From positions 1-11,497 of the forward strand of contig CAKUBN010000067.1 in the NCBI GenBank assembly GCA_934643185.1: a stretch of 11,497 nt of DNA, given 5' to 3'. Shown piece by piece: positions 5,617 to 11,497 of the stretch. Both the position numbers and the translations under genes were made by a program. The stretch comes from an uncultured Eubacteriales bacterium (GTDB lineage Bacteria > Bacillota > Clostridia > Oscillospirales > Acutalibacteraceae). Numbering within the stretch: the stretch's first letter is position 1; each line of letters starts with the position of its first letter. The notes below the pieces were generated by a model, which saw only the letters and a program-made list of their open reading frames with translations, ran no database searches and had not been told where the DNA came from.

Positions 5617-7731
5617 TTATTCTTCGGCAGAGTGGATCGGGATCAAAACGCTGTCTTTTTCGATGGATTGGAGCTCTTTCAGGCGCGCCTGCGCTTCGTG
5701 GTAGAACGTGAGCTGCGAGCTGATCTTCTTTTTGCCGCGCAGGTCAACGTGCTCGTAGCTCATATCGCTCTGCATGAAGCGGGCATTGGTCGTATCGCTC
5801 AGCATCGTATCGAGAATGCCGAACGCGCGGGCTTTTTGCTTTTCGTCCTCGATGGGGAAAACGAGCTCTACGCGGCGGTCGAGATTGCGGGGCATCCAGT
5901 CTGCGCTGCCCATGTAAATGCGCGGGTTGCCGGCGTTTTCAAAGCGGAAGATGCGGCTGTGCTCCAGAAGCTGACCGACGATGCTCATGACGGTGATGTT
6001 CTCGCTGACGCCCTCGATGCCCGGAATGAGGCAGCAGATGCCGCGCACGATGAGCTGCACGCGCACGCCGGCCTTGGAGGCCTCGTAGAGAAGCTCGATG
6101 ATCTTCGGGTCGACAAGGGAGTTGACCTTGACCGTGATGCCGCTGGGCAGACCTTTTTTGGCGTTTTCGGTTTCCTGGCGGATCATGTACTCAAAGAAGC
6201 TGCGCATGCCGTGCGGCGCAACGATGAAGTGCTTGTACTCCGGCGGACGGGAATAGCCGGTGATGACATTGAAGAGGGAAGACGCATCCGCGCCAAACTG
6301 CTCGTTGCAGGTGAACAGGCCGAGGTCGGTGTAGATCTTCGCGGTGGAATCGTTGTAGTTGCCGGTGCCAAGGTGCAGGTAGCGGCGGATGCCGTCTTCC
6401 TCGCGGCGCACAACAAGCGCGATCTTGCAGTGGGTCTTCAGGCCAGTCAGGCCGTAAATAACGTGGCAGCCGGCTTTTTCAAGCTTCTTTGCCCAGTTGA
6501 TGTTGTTTTCTTCGTCAAAGCGCGCCTTGAGCTCGACAAGCACCGTGACCTGCTTGCCGTTTTCGGCGGCCTTGATGAGCGACGCGATGATGGGTGAGTT
6601 GCCGCTGACACGGTAGAGCGTCTGCTTGATGGCGAGCACGTTTTCGTCCTCTGCGGCCTGTGCGATGAACTGCACGACGCAGTCGAATGTCTCATACGGG
6701 TGGTGCACAAGGCGGTCGCCCTCGCGGATGGCCTTGAAAATATCGGTGTAGCCGAAGAAATCGCCCGGCGGGGTGGTGGGGCGAATGGGCGCGAAGCAGA
6801 ATTTTTCGCAGCCCGGGATATTCGCAAATTTTGAGAAGAACGTGAGGTCGATGGGCCCCTGCACCTCGTAGATGCCGCTCTCGTTGATGTTCAGCGCTTT
6901 TGTGAGGAACTTGCGGGTGTCTTCATCGGTGTGCTGCAAGAGCTCCAGACGCACGGGGCGGCCGCGCTTGCGGCGCTTGATGGATTTTTCGATCTCATAC
7001 ATGAAGTCGTCTGCTTCCTCGTCGATGGTGAGGTCGGAGTTGCGCGTGATGCGGAACGGGCACACGGCTTTGATCTCGTGCAGCTCGAAAAGCTCCTCGA
7101 GATAATCGGTGATGATGTCCTCAAGCAGGATGAAGCAGCGCGTGTCGCCGTCTGCGGGCAGCTCCGTAAAGCGCGGCAGAATGGACGGCACTTGCACGAC
7201 GGCAAAGCACTTTTCGCCCTTGTTTTCTTTAGAAGAAAGGCGCACGGCGAGGTTTAAGCTCTTATTTGCGAGCATCGGAAACGGGCGGCTGCTGTCGACG
7301 GCAAGCGGCGTCAGCACGGGGAAAAGCACGCGGTGAAAATAGTCATCCGTAAAGGCGCGCTGCTCCTGTGTGAGCTTTTCGGGTGTGCGGAACTCGATCT
7401 CCGCCTGCTTTTTGAGCACCGGCAAAATGGAGCGGTACAGGCAGGAATACTGCTTTTCCATAAAGGCGTGCGTCTTTTTATCGAGCGCTGCGAGGAGCTC
7501 CTTCGGCGTCATGCCGGAATCATCCGGCTTTGTGTAGTTCGAAGCGACCTGGCTTTTCACGCCGGCCACGCGCACCATGAAAAATTCATCGAGGTTGGAG
7601 CCGGTGATGGCAAGAAAGCGCAGGCGTTCCATGATGGGGTTATCTTTTTTCTGCGCTTCTTCCAAAACGCGCGCGTTGAAGTCCATCCAGCTCAGCTCGC
7701 GGTTATAATAGTATTTCTTTTTATCAGACAT
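5617..7731 (-). CDS. ppk1: Polyphosphate kinase 1
   Basis: A 704-residue enzyme that reversibly transfers the gamma phosphate of ATP onto inorganic polyphosphate. All four domains are present at normal length. The N domain has NRELSWMDFNARVLEEA and SNLDEFFMVRVAG (45-57). The head domain contains the VLTPLAVDSSRPFP stretch (139-152). The two PLD-like catalytic domains follow. The expected phosphohistidine is H434 in LKTHCKIAL. H453 in YLHLGTGNYND and H591 in LEHSRIFRF are the other conserved histidines. Nothing is truncated and no key residue is missing. AAAGGA (7740-7745) lies 8 bases before the ATG. It starts 16 bases after the stop of the Ppx-like gene, so the two genes form an operon. Confidence 0.97.
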   Translation of the reverse strand: MSDKKKYYYNRELSWMDFNARVLEEAQKKDNPIMERLRFLAITGSNLDEFFMVRVAGVKSQVASNYTKPDDSGMTPKELLAALDKKTHAFMEKQYSCLYRSILPVLKKQAEIEFRTPEKLTQEQRAFTDDYFHRVLFPVLTPLAVDSSRPFPMLANKSLNLAVRLSSKENKGEKCFAVVQVPSILPRFTELPADGDTRCFILLEDIITDYLEELFELHEIKAVCPFRITRNSDLTIDEEADDFMYEIEKSIKRRKRGRPVRLELLQHTDEDTRKFLTKALNINESGIYEVQGPIDLTFFSKFANIPGCEKFCFAPIRPTTPPGDFFGYTDIFKAIREGDRLVHHPYETFDCVVQFIAQAAEDENVLAIKQTLYRVSGNSPIIASLIKAAENGKQVTVLVELKARFDEENNINWAKKLEKAGCHVIYGLTGLKTHCKIALVVRREEDGIRRYLHLGTGNYNDSTAKIYTDLGLFTCNEQFGADASSLFNVITGYSRPPEYKHFIVAPHGMRSFFEYMIRQETENAKKGLPSGITVKVNSLVDPKIIELLYEASKAGVRVQLIVRGICCLIPGIEGVSENITVMSIVGQLLEHSRIFRFENAGNPRIYMGSADWMPRNLDRRVELVFPIEDEKQKARAFGILDTMLSDTTNARFMQSDMSYEHVDLRGKKKISSQLTFYHEAQARLKELQSIEKDSVLIPIHSAEE

Positions 7732-7747
7732 GTTGTTCGTCCTTTCG

Positions 7748-9295
7748 TTATTTCAACAGCTCGCTGCGAATTTGCAGCTCGGGGCTGAGGCCGAATACTT
7801 CTTTAAATAAGCCTGCACATTCCTCAAACGCCCACTTTTCGAGCAGGGCGCTGCCGGAAGCGGTGGCTTTGATCTCCAACTTTTCGTTTGTGATGCGGAT
7901 CTTGCTGATGTGCAGCTTGCGGCGCTTCGATTTATCGAGTGCGTTTGCAAGGCGGAAAATGGCGACGAGCTTTAAAATTTCCAAGCGGCGTTCTTCCGTC
8001 ATCGGGGGCGCATCGGCGACACTCGGCATGGTGAATTCATCGCTGCCGGCGACAAAGGCCGTGAGCAGGATCTGCTCGCGCGTGAGGCCGAAAATATCGA
8101 GGTCCTTGATGAGGTCAAACGAGCACTGGTTCGGCTTGCGCACGTTGATGTACTGGCCGCAGCTGTGCAGAATGGACGCAAGCTGCAAAATGATTTTCTT
8201 GTCGGAGGACAAGCCGTGCAGGTTTTTGAGCTTATCAAAAAGCGTGCAGGCGAAATCGGAGATGGCATCGGAATGCGCGCCATGGCAGTTGCACTTTGCT
8301 GCGATGCGCTTTGCGGAGACGATGGCGCTTTCGTTCGTCTGCGCAATGTATTCCTTCTGTGCGCCCGGCACGAGCATGTGGCGCGTGATGGCATCGCAGA
8401 TATCGATATCCGGGCAAATGACCTTCTGCACGCTGTCTGAAAGGCGCAGCATGCCGGTATAGATGGAAAGTGCCGTGTAGAGGATCTCGGCGAGCTCCTC
8501 GGAAATGTTGTAGCGGCGCGCGATGGCGGAGTAGGACATCATGCGAATTTCTTTATATGCTGCGTGCATTTTCTTTGCGGAGATGGTGTAGAGATCGCCG
8601 TTTTTCTCGGCACCGCACACGGAAGCGACAAGCTCCAGATCGGAGCCCGTCAAAATGATGCTGCGAATGTCCTTTTTCGGAATATCGACGCGGTTTAAAA
8701 TGATGTCGAGGTATTCTTCAACGGCAGGGTAGAAATCATCGCACTCGCGGCTGAGCGCGCCGAGGGCATCATGCAGCTTTAAGGAGCCGATGGGAATGTT
8801 CTGCGAGGTGCAGATCGCTTTGCCGTCGTATAGTGCTACGCCGATGCTGCCCGTGCCGACGTAGGCGATGAGCGCGTCCTTCATCTCGAGCTTGCTTTCT
8901 TCTTTTAAAAGCCGGATGATCTCGGAGCAGATGAGCGCTTTTTCTTCGCTGTACTCCAAAATCTCCAAGTGCAGGTTGTTGTGGATCTTGAGCTGATCGA
9001 TGACGAACGAGCGGTTTTCCGCCTCGCGCATCACGGTGGAGGAGACTACGCGCACGTTTTTGCAGTTGTAGCCCTCGAGTGCCGTTGTAAATTTTGTGAG
9101 GATGGAGGAGAGCTGGCGCAGGCTTTCAAAGCTGATGCGGCCCGTGGTGAAGACCTCGTGACCAAAGAACACGGGGTATTCAAGGGAATCCAGCATTTCG
9201 ATCTCGCCGTGCTTTAACTGCGAGACGCGCATGCGTACCGCGCTGGAGCCGATCTCGATGACTGCAGCCGGCCCGCCCGGAAGTTTTTTATTCAA
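7748..9295 (-). CDS. Ppx/GppA-family protein with diverged active site, upstream of ppk1
   Basis: A protein of about 515 residues with the exopolyphosphatase/pppGpp phosphatase fold: two actin-like ATPase domains (to about 310) and an all-helical HD-like C-terminal part. Numbers here count from the GTG at 9304, three codons upstream. Family landmarks are IEIGSSAVRM (16-25) for the first phosphate loop, VVSSTVMREAENR (87-98), and EYSEEKAL with the probable catalytic Glu (E120/E121). The second loop, usually DIGGGSTE, reads YVGTGSIG (148-155). The HD region reads LHSCG (379-383) and the later histidine of the usual HS pair reads CS. Enzyme activity is therefore doubtful, and a sensor or regulatory role is possible. 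No ATG is present at the N terminus. TTG at 9295 is chosen because AAGGCGGTG ends 6 bases before it, while the GTG at 9304 lies inside that site. It is first in the operon with ppk1. Confidence 0.88.
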   Translation of the reverse strand: MNKKLPGGPAAVIEIGSSAVRMRVSQLKHGEIEMLDSLEYPVFFGHEVFTTGRISFESLRQLSSILTKFTTALEGYNCKNVRVVSSTVMREAENRSFVIDQLKIHNNLHLEILEYSEEKALICSEIIRLLKEESKLEMKDALIAYVGTGSIGVALYDGKAICTSQNIPIGSLKLHDALGALSRECDDFYPAVEEYLDIILNRVDIPKKDIRSIILTGSDLELVASVCGAEKNGDLYTISAKKMHAAYKEIRMMSYSAIARRYNISEELAEILYTALSIYTGMLRLSDSVQKVICPDIDICDAITRHMLVPGAQKEYIAQTNESAIVSAKRIAAKCNCHGAHSDAISDFACTLFDKLKNLHGLSSDKKIILQLASILHSCGQYINVRKPNQCSFDLIKDLDIFGLTREQILLTAFVAGSDEFTMPSVADAPPMTEERRLEILKLVAIFRLANALDKSKRRKLHISKIRITNEKLEIKATASGSALLEKWAFEECAGLFKEVFGLSPELQIRSELLK

Positions 9296-9301
9296 AATGA
9301 G

Positions 9302-9310
9302 CACCGCCTT
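9302..9310 (-). promoter_or_regulatory. Ribosome binding site that decides the Ppx-like start
   Basis: AAGGCGGTG on the minus strand has one mismatch to AAGGAGGTG and ends 6 bases from TTG 9295. The alternative GTG at 9304-9302 overlaps the site itself. Confidence 0.65.
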
Positions 9311-9366
9311 TCAATGTGGAGCATACTTGAACGGAACGCCGCCGAAAGCGGGTCCGCAAAAATTTT

Positions 9367-9380
9367 AGGTAAGATTACCT
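9367..9380. promoter_or_regulatory. Perfect palindrome at the predicted ppx-ppk1 transcription start, candidate operator
   Basis: AGGTAA (9367-9372), GA, TTACCT (9375-9380): two perfect six-base arms. On the minus strand it begins two bases after the -10 box and covers the predicted +1. This is a position where a bound dimeric repressor would block initiation. It could also form a short hairpin at the RNA 5' end. The binding protein is unknown. Confidence 0.5.
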
Positions 9381-9382
9381 CT

Positions 9383-9391
9383 ATTATAGCA
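9383..9391 (-). promoter_or_regulatory. Extended -10 promoter of the ppx-like/ppk1 operon
   Basis: TGCTATAAT on the minus strand: extended TG at 9391-9390 and a perfect TATAAT at 9388-9383. No good -35 hexamer lies at the usual distance, as is common for extended -10 promoters. The leader would be about 80 bases. Confidence 0.75.
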
Positions 9392-9556
9392 AACATCTAA
9401 GGAAAAAGCATCCTGTTTTAAATGGATTTTACATAAAATATACGCAGATGATACAAATAGATAAATCGAAAGCGACTTGATATACAGTTTACAGTCCTGA
9501 ATGTTTAAATTTTTCACGCAATATTGCCTAAAAGAAAATAAAATGAATTTTTTTTG
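9392..9556. other. AT-rich intergenic spacer without recognised genes
   Basis: This fills most of the 313-base gap between the divergent Ppx-like gene and tRNA-Ser. It is markedly more AT-rich than the genes. Stop-poor frames exist but lack ribosome sites and resemble no known protein. No hairpin with a U tract is evident. Confidence 0.5.
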
Positions 9557-9565
9557 AAAAAACAC

Positions 9566-9594
9566 TTGCATTTTGGAAAGACATGCGCTATAAT
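9566..9594 (+). promoter_or_regulatory. tRNA-Ser promoter with upstream A tract
   Basis: TTGCAT (9566-9571), a 17-base spacer and TATAAT (9589-9594). The predicted start near 9601 is 8 bases before the tRNA. AAAAAACAC just before the -35 box looks like an UP element. The 13 bases AAAAAACACTTGC (9557-9569) recur exactly at 11345-11357. Confidence 0.9.
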
Positions 9595-9608
9595 AATACC
9601 CGTCGCTT

Positions 9609-9694
9609 GGAGAGGTATTCTAATGGTAAGGAGCCACATTGGAAATGTGGTGTGCCGCAAGGCATTGTGCGTTCGAGTCGCATCCTCTCCGCCA
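9609..9694 (+). tRNA. tRNA-Ser(GGA)
   Basis: A complete class II tRNA. The acceptor GGAGAGG (9609-9615) pairs with CCTCTCC (9684-9690), followed by discriminator G9691 and encoded CCA (9692-9694). The anticodon arm is CCACA-TTGGAAA-TGTGG, anticodon GGA, for Ser codons UCC/UCU. The long variable arm is GTGCC-GCAA-GGCAT, and the T loop is TTCGAGT. Confidence 0.97.
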
Positions 9695-9696
9695 GT

Positions 9697-9726
9697 ACCC
9701 GGATAACGAAAGTTATCCGGGTTTTT
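9697..9726 (+). terminator. Rho-independent terminator of tRNA-Ser
   Basis: ACCCGGATAAC (9697-9707) pairs perfectly with GTTATCCGGGT (9712-9722) around a GAAA tetraloop, then a T run. It begins two bases after the tRNA CCA. Confidence 0.95.
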
Positions 9727-9738
9727 CTTTTATCCGCA

Positions 9739-9767
9739 TTGCTTTTTGATAACACAGGTTATATACT
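9739..9767 (+). promoter_or_regulatory. GH43 gene promoter
   Basis: TTGCTT (9739-9744), a 17-base spacer and TATACT (9762-9767). An overlapping alternative is TTGATA (9746-9751), 18 bases, TATATA (9770-9775). Both lie between the tRNA-Ser terminator and the gene, so GH43 has its own promoter. No convincing cre site was found. Confidence 0.6.
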
Positions 9768-9817
9768 ATTATATAGAAAAGTGGGGGCGAAAGCAATGCG
9801 CCTCAACGTTTAAATTT

Positions 9818-9824
9818 GGAGGAG
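9818..9824 (+). promoter_or_regulatory. GH43 ribosome binding site
   Basis: GGAGGAG. The GGAGG core ends 7 bases before ATG 9830, which fixes the start against the longer frame open from 9746. Confidence 0.9.
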
Positions 9825-9829
9825 TACAC

Positions 9830-11329
9830 ATGACATACGAAAACCCGATTCTGCCAGGCTTTTACCCGGACCCGAGCATTTGCCGCGTAGGGGAAGATTA
9901 TTACCTTGTCAACAGCTCGTTTGAGTTTTTCCCGGGCGTGCCGCTTTGGCACAGCCGCGACCTGCTGCACTGGGAACAGCTCGGCTATGTTTTGACGCGC
10001 GAAAGCCAGCTGCCGCTCGTGAATTGCCCGACATCCGGCGGTATTTTTGCGCCGACGATCCGCTATCATGACGGCCGCTTCTATATGATCACGACGAACG
10101 TGACGGGCTACGGCAACTTCTTTGTGTGGACGGACGACATCAACGGCGAGTGGTCTGACCCGATCCACATCGACCACCGCGGCATTGACCCATCTTTGTT
10201 CTGGGATACGGACGGCAAGGTGTATTACAGCGGCACGCATACGGACGAAAACGGCAACAACTGCATCGGCCAGTTTGAGATCGACCTCGAGACCGGTGCG
10301 AAGCTGAGTGAGACGAAGTGCATTTGGTACGGCACCGGCGGAAAATGCCCGGAGGGCCCGCACATGTACCACATTGGCGACTGGTATTATTTGATGATCG
10401 CGGAGGGCGGCACGGAGTACGGCCACATGGAGACGATCGCACGCAGTAAAAGCGTGTGGGGGCCGTTTGAGTTCTGCCCGCATAATCCGATCCTCACGCA
10501 CAGAAATGCACACCGCGTGGAGTTTCAGGCGCTCGGTCATGCCGACCTTGTGGAAACGCCGGAGGGCAAGTGGTGGATGATATTCCACGGCATTCGCCCG
10601 TCTATTTTCATGCTGCACCACACCGGCCGCGAGACGATGATCGCGCCGGTCACGTGGGATGAGAACGGTTGGCCGGTCGTGTATGGCGGCAAGGAGATTC
10701 AGCCCATTATGACGGCAGAGGGCGAGGGAGACGTGCGCGTTGCGCGCAGCTGGCACGATGATTTCAACACCGCTGCACCTGCACCGCGCTGGAGCTACCT
10801 GCGCATGCCCGACCACATGAAGTATATATTTGACGAGAGCGGCGTTACGCTGCGCGGCAGTGAAGCGACGCTTGACGAGCTGAAGACGGTCACGTTCCTC
10901 GGTGTGCGCCAGCAGCAGTTTGCCTTGAACTACGAAACGGAAATGACGCTTTCCGGCAGCGGCAAGGCGGGCGTGACGGTTTTCCACACGAACGAGCACC
11001 ACTATGAGCTGTTTGCCGCGCACAAAAACGGCGGCATGGAAGTCACGCTGCGCCGCCGTGTCGTCGATATGCTGATCGAAAGCGAGTCGGTGTTCTTCCC
11101 GGAGACCGATACGCTGACGTTGTGCATCAAGGCGGACCGCCTGCGCTACACGTTCCTTGCAGGCAAGGCGGGGGAAGCGCTGAAGGAGATCGGCACCGGC
11201 AGTACGCAGCTGCTCTCCACAGAGTGCATGAACTGCACGTTTACGGGCTGTTTTGTGGGCCTTACGGCGCAGGGCGACTGCGAAGCAAAATACCGTTATT
11301 TTGATGTTTCTGTGCCAGAAAACGAATAA
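9830..11329 (+). CDS. Glycoside hydrolase family 43, probable beta-xylosidase/arabinofuranosidase
   Basis: A 499-residue inverting glycosidase with no signal peptide, so it should act in the cytoplasm on imported xylo- or arabino-oligosaccharides. The N-terminal five-bladed propeller (about 1-305) carries the three GH43 acidic residues: D14 in GFYPDPS (general base), D120 in RGIDPSLFWD (pKa modulator) and E175 in CPEGPHMY (general acid). NPILPGFYPDPSI and LMIAEGGTEYGH are typical of the larger beta-xylosidase subfamilies. Residues about 309-497 form a beta-rich C-terminal domain like the concanavalin-like domain of those enzymes. An in-frame ATG 28 codons upstream (9746) lies in the promoter region and is rejected. 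The gene stands alone between two tRNA genes, with no transporter, regulator or other xylan gene in view. No terminator is visible between its stop and the tRNA-Leu-like unit. Xylosidase against arabinofuranosidase cannot be decided. Confidence 0.93.
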   Translation: MTYENPILPGFYPDPSICRVGEDYYLVNSSFEFFPGVPLWHSRDLLHWEQLGYVLTRESQLPLVNCPTSGGIFAPTIRYHDGRFYMITTNVTGYGNFFVWTDDINGEWSDPIHIDHRGIDPSLFWDTDGKVYYSGTHTDENGNNCIGQFEIDLETGAKLSETKCIWYGTGGKCPEGPHMYHIGDWYYLMIAEGGTEYGHMETIARSKSVWGPFEFCPHNPILTHRNAHRVEFQALGHADLVETPEGKWWMIFHGIRPSIFMLHHTGRETMIAPVTWDENGWPVVYGGKEIQPIMTAEGEGDVRVARSWHDDFNTAAPAPRWSYLRMPDHMKYIFDESGVTLRGSEATLDELKTVTFLGVRQQQFALNYETEMTLSGSGKAGVTVFHTNEHHYELFAAHKNGGMEVTLRRRVVDMLIESESVFFPETDTLTLCIKADRLRYTFLAGKAGEALKEIGTGSTQLLSTECMNCTFTGCFVGLTAQGDCEAKYRYFDVSVPENE

Positions 11330-11353
11330 AAATGAAATAATTCAAAAAAACAC

Positions 11354-11382
11354 TTGCTTTTTTCACCGGTTTAACGTATAAT
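11354..11382 (+). promoter_or_regulatory. Promoter of the tRNA-Leu-like gene
   Basis: TTGCTT (11354-11359), a 17-base spacer and TATAAT (11377-11382). It is preceded by the same A tract and CAC as the tRNA-Ser promoter. The predicted start near 11389 is about 6 bases before the tRNA-like sequence. Confidence 0.85.
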
Positions 11383-11394
11383 CTAATATGTTGA

Positions 11395-11464
11395 GCCGGT
11401 GTGTTGGAATTGGCAGACGAGACGGACTCAAAATCTACTTCGCCGTTTCATACCACCTTGGTGT
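11395..11464 (+). pseudogene. tRNA-Leu(CAA)-like gene: 5' half intact, 3' half not recognisable
   Basis: Positions 11395-11434 match a bacterial tRNA-Leu: acceptor strand GCCGGTG (11395-11401), D arm with GAATTGGCAGA, 5' anticodon stem ACGGA (11422-11426) and loop CTCAAAA with anticodon CAA at 11429-11431. The expected TCCGT does not follow. Instead comes TCTACTTCGCCGT, and after it there is no TTCGA T loop, no CACCGGC acceptor strand and no CCA before the terminator. GAGACGG (11419-11425) can still pair with CCGTTTC (11443-11449), presenting CAA in an enlarged 17-base loop, and 11451-11465 can form a second small hairpin. Possible readings are a decayed tRNA, a tRNA-derived small RNA, or a gene split at the anticodon loop by an intron or integrated element continuing past the window. 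The end given here is approximate. Confidence 0.55.
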
Positions 11465-11490
11465 AAACCCTTGATTTTGCAAGGTTTTTT
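11465..11490 (+). terminator. Terminator after the tRNA-Leu-like sequence
   Basis: CCTTG (11469-11473) pairs with CAAGG (11480-11484) around ATTTTG, with flanking A/T pairs past a bulged C and T6 at 11485-11490. The stem is short but the arrangement matches the other tRNA terminators here. Confidence 0.65.
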
Positions 11491-11497
11491 GAAAACT

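Noticed and set aside
5608..6597. A 329-codon plus-strand frame opposite ppk1
   Set aside because: It is a shadow of ppk1. It starts across the pfkA promoter, lacks a ribosome site and has no recognisable domain.
9365..9571. A 68-codon minus-strand frame in the AT-rich spacer
   Set aside because: It has no ribosome site, overlaps both the tRNA-Ser promoter and the ppx-like promoter, and its product is an AT-driven I/L/K/F/Y-rich sequence.
9746..9829. A 28-codon N-terminal extension of GH43
   Set aside because: It runs through the predicted promoter and the untranslated leader. GGAGGAG is correctly spaced only for ATG 9830, and the family start (NPILPGFYPDPS) follows that ATG.
9803..11023. 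A 406-codon minus-strand frame opposite GH43
   Set aside because: It mirrors the GH43 coding bias and gives an Arg/Val/Ala/His-rich product with no motif. GH43 has full catalytic residues and a perfect ribosome site.
11364..11401. CACCGG (11364-11369) as an upstream 3' acceptor strand of a circularly permuted tRNA-Leu, pairing with CCGGTG at 11396-11401
   Set aside because: The upstream sequence is not followed by a C or CCA and has no T arm before it. It lies in the promoter spacer, between the -35 and -10 boxes. A six-base match is easily due to chance.
11427..11497. A group I intron in the tRNA-Leu anticodon loop, using GATTTTG as guide sequence
   Set aside because: The pairing would lack the usual U-G wobble at the splice site, no conserved core is seen in the 60 available bases, and a terminator-like hairpin follows. 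It is kept only as one alternative, because the window ends too soon to exclude it.
1..11497. A defence island, prophage, integrative element or CRISPR array
   Set aside because: No repeat array, recombinase, transposase, phage structural gene or recognised defence family was seen apart from the HEPN-like motif. The other protein genes belong to housekeeping or sugar metabolism families.

Overview
The window looks like a chromosomal stretch from a Gram-positive anaerobe of the Clostridia, probably a gut relative of the Ruminococcaceae/Oscillospiraceae. This rests on AGGAGG-type ribosome sites, TTGNNN-17-TATAAT promoters, hairpin-plus-U terminators, a fairly GC-rich coding style and the gene families present. 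The genus cannot be named from sequence alone. Most of the window is ordinary housekeeping DNA. There is no transposase, integrase, phage gene, toxin-antitoxin pair or CRISPR array in it.

Layout. Positions 1-91 hold the 3' part of tRNA-Thr(CGU) and its terminator. Positions 157-918 (+) encode a CBS-pair protein whose N-terminal helical region carries an R-x4-H motif of the kind seen in HEPN ribonucleases. A shared terminator (933-978) separates it from a long minus-strand block. Read in the direction of transcription (right to left), this block is: a Ppx/GppA-family protein (9295-7748) and polyphosphate kinase ppk1 (7731-5617) in one operon; 6-phosphofructokinase (5520-4444) with its own strong promoter right after the ppk1 stop; a sugar phosphate isomerase/epimerase-type TIM barrel (4378-3497) ended by a terminator; then peptidase T (3213-2002) and a Gfo/Idh/MocA oxidoreductase (1981-989) as a two-gene operon. 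The right end returns to the plus strand: tRNA-Ser(GGA), a cytoplasmic GH43 glycosidase (9830-11329), and a tRNA-Leu(CAA)-like gene that loses its tRNA character after the anticodon loop.

How the genes may work together. Ppk1 makes polyphosphate and the Ppx-like partner would normally degrade or sense it. PfkA, the isomerase-like barrel, the oxidoreductase and GH43 are sugar metabolism genes, and PepT finishes peptide breakdown. The block reads as general carbon, phosphate and peptide metabolism, not one dedicated pathway.

Points worth a second look: (1) the tRNA-Leu-like gene with a good promoter and terminator but no recognisable T arm or 3' acceptor strand; (2) the HEPN-like/CBS fusion beside a tRNA gene; (3) the Ppx homologue, in which several usual acidic and histidine catalytic positions are replaced although it is kept in an operon with ppk1; (4) a perfect palindrome over the predicted start of the ppx-ppk1 transcript; (5) a phosphofructokinase with GGNGT in place of GGDGT/GGDDT. 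Five coding starts were moved from the longest possible start to one supported by a Shine-Dalgarno site (Gfo/Idh/MocA, pepT, ppx-like, GH43) or confirmed by it (CBS protein).
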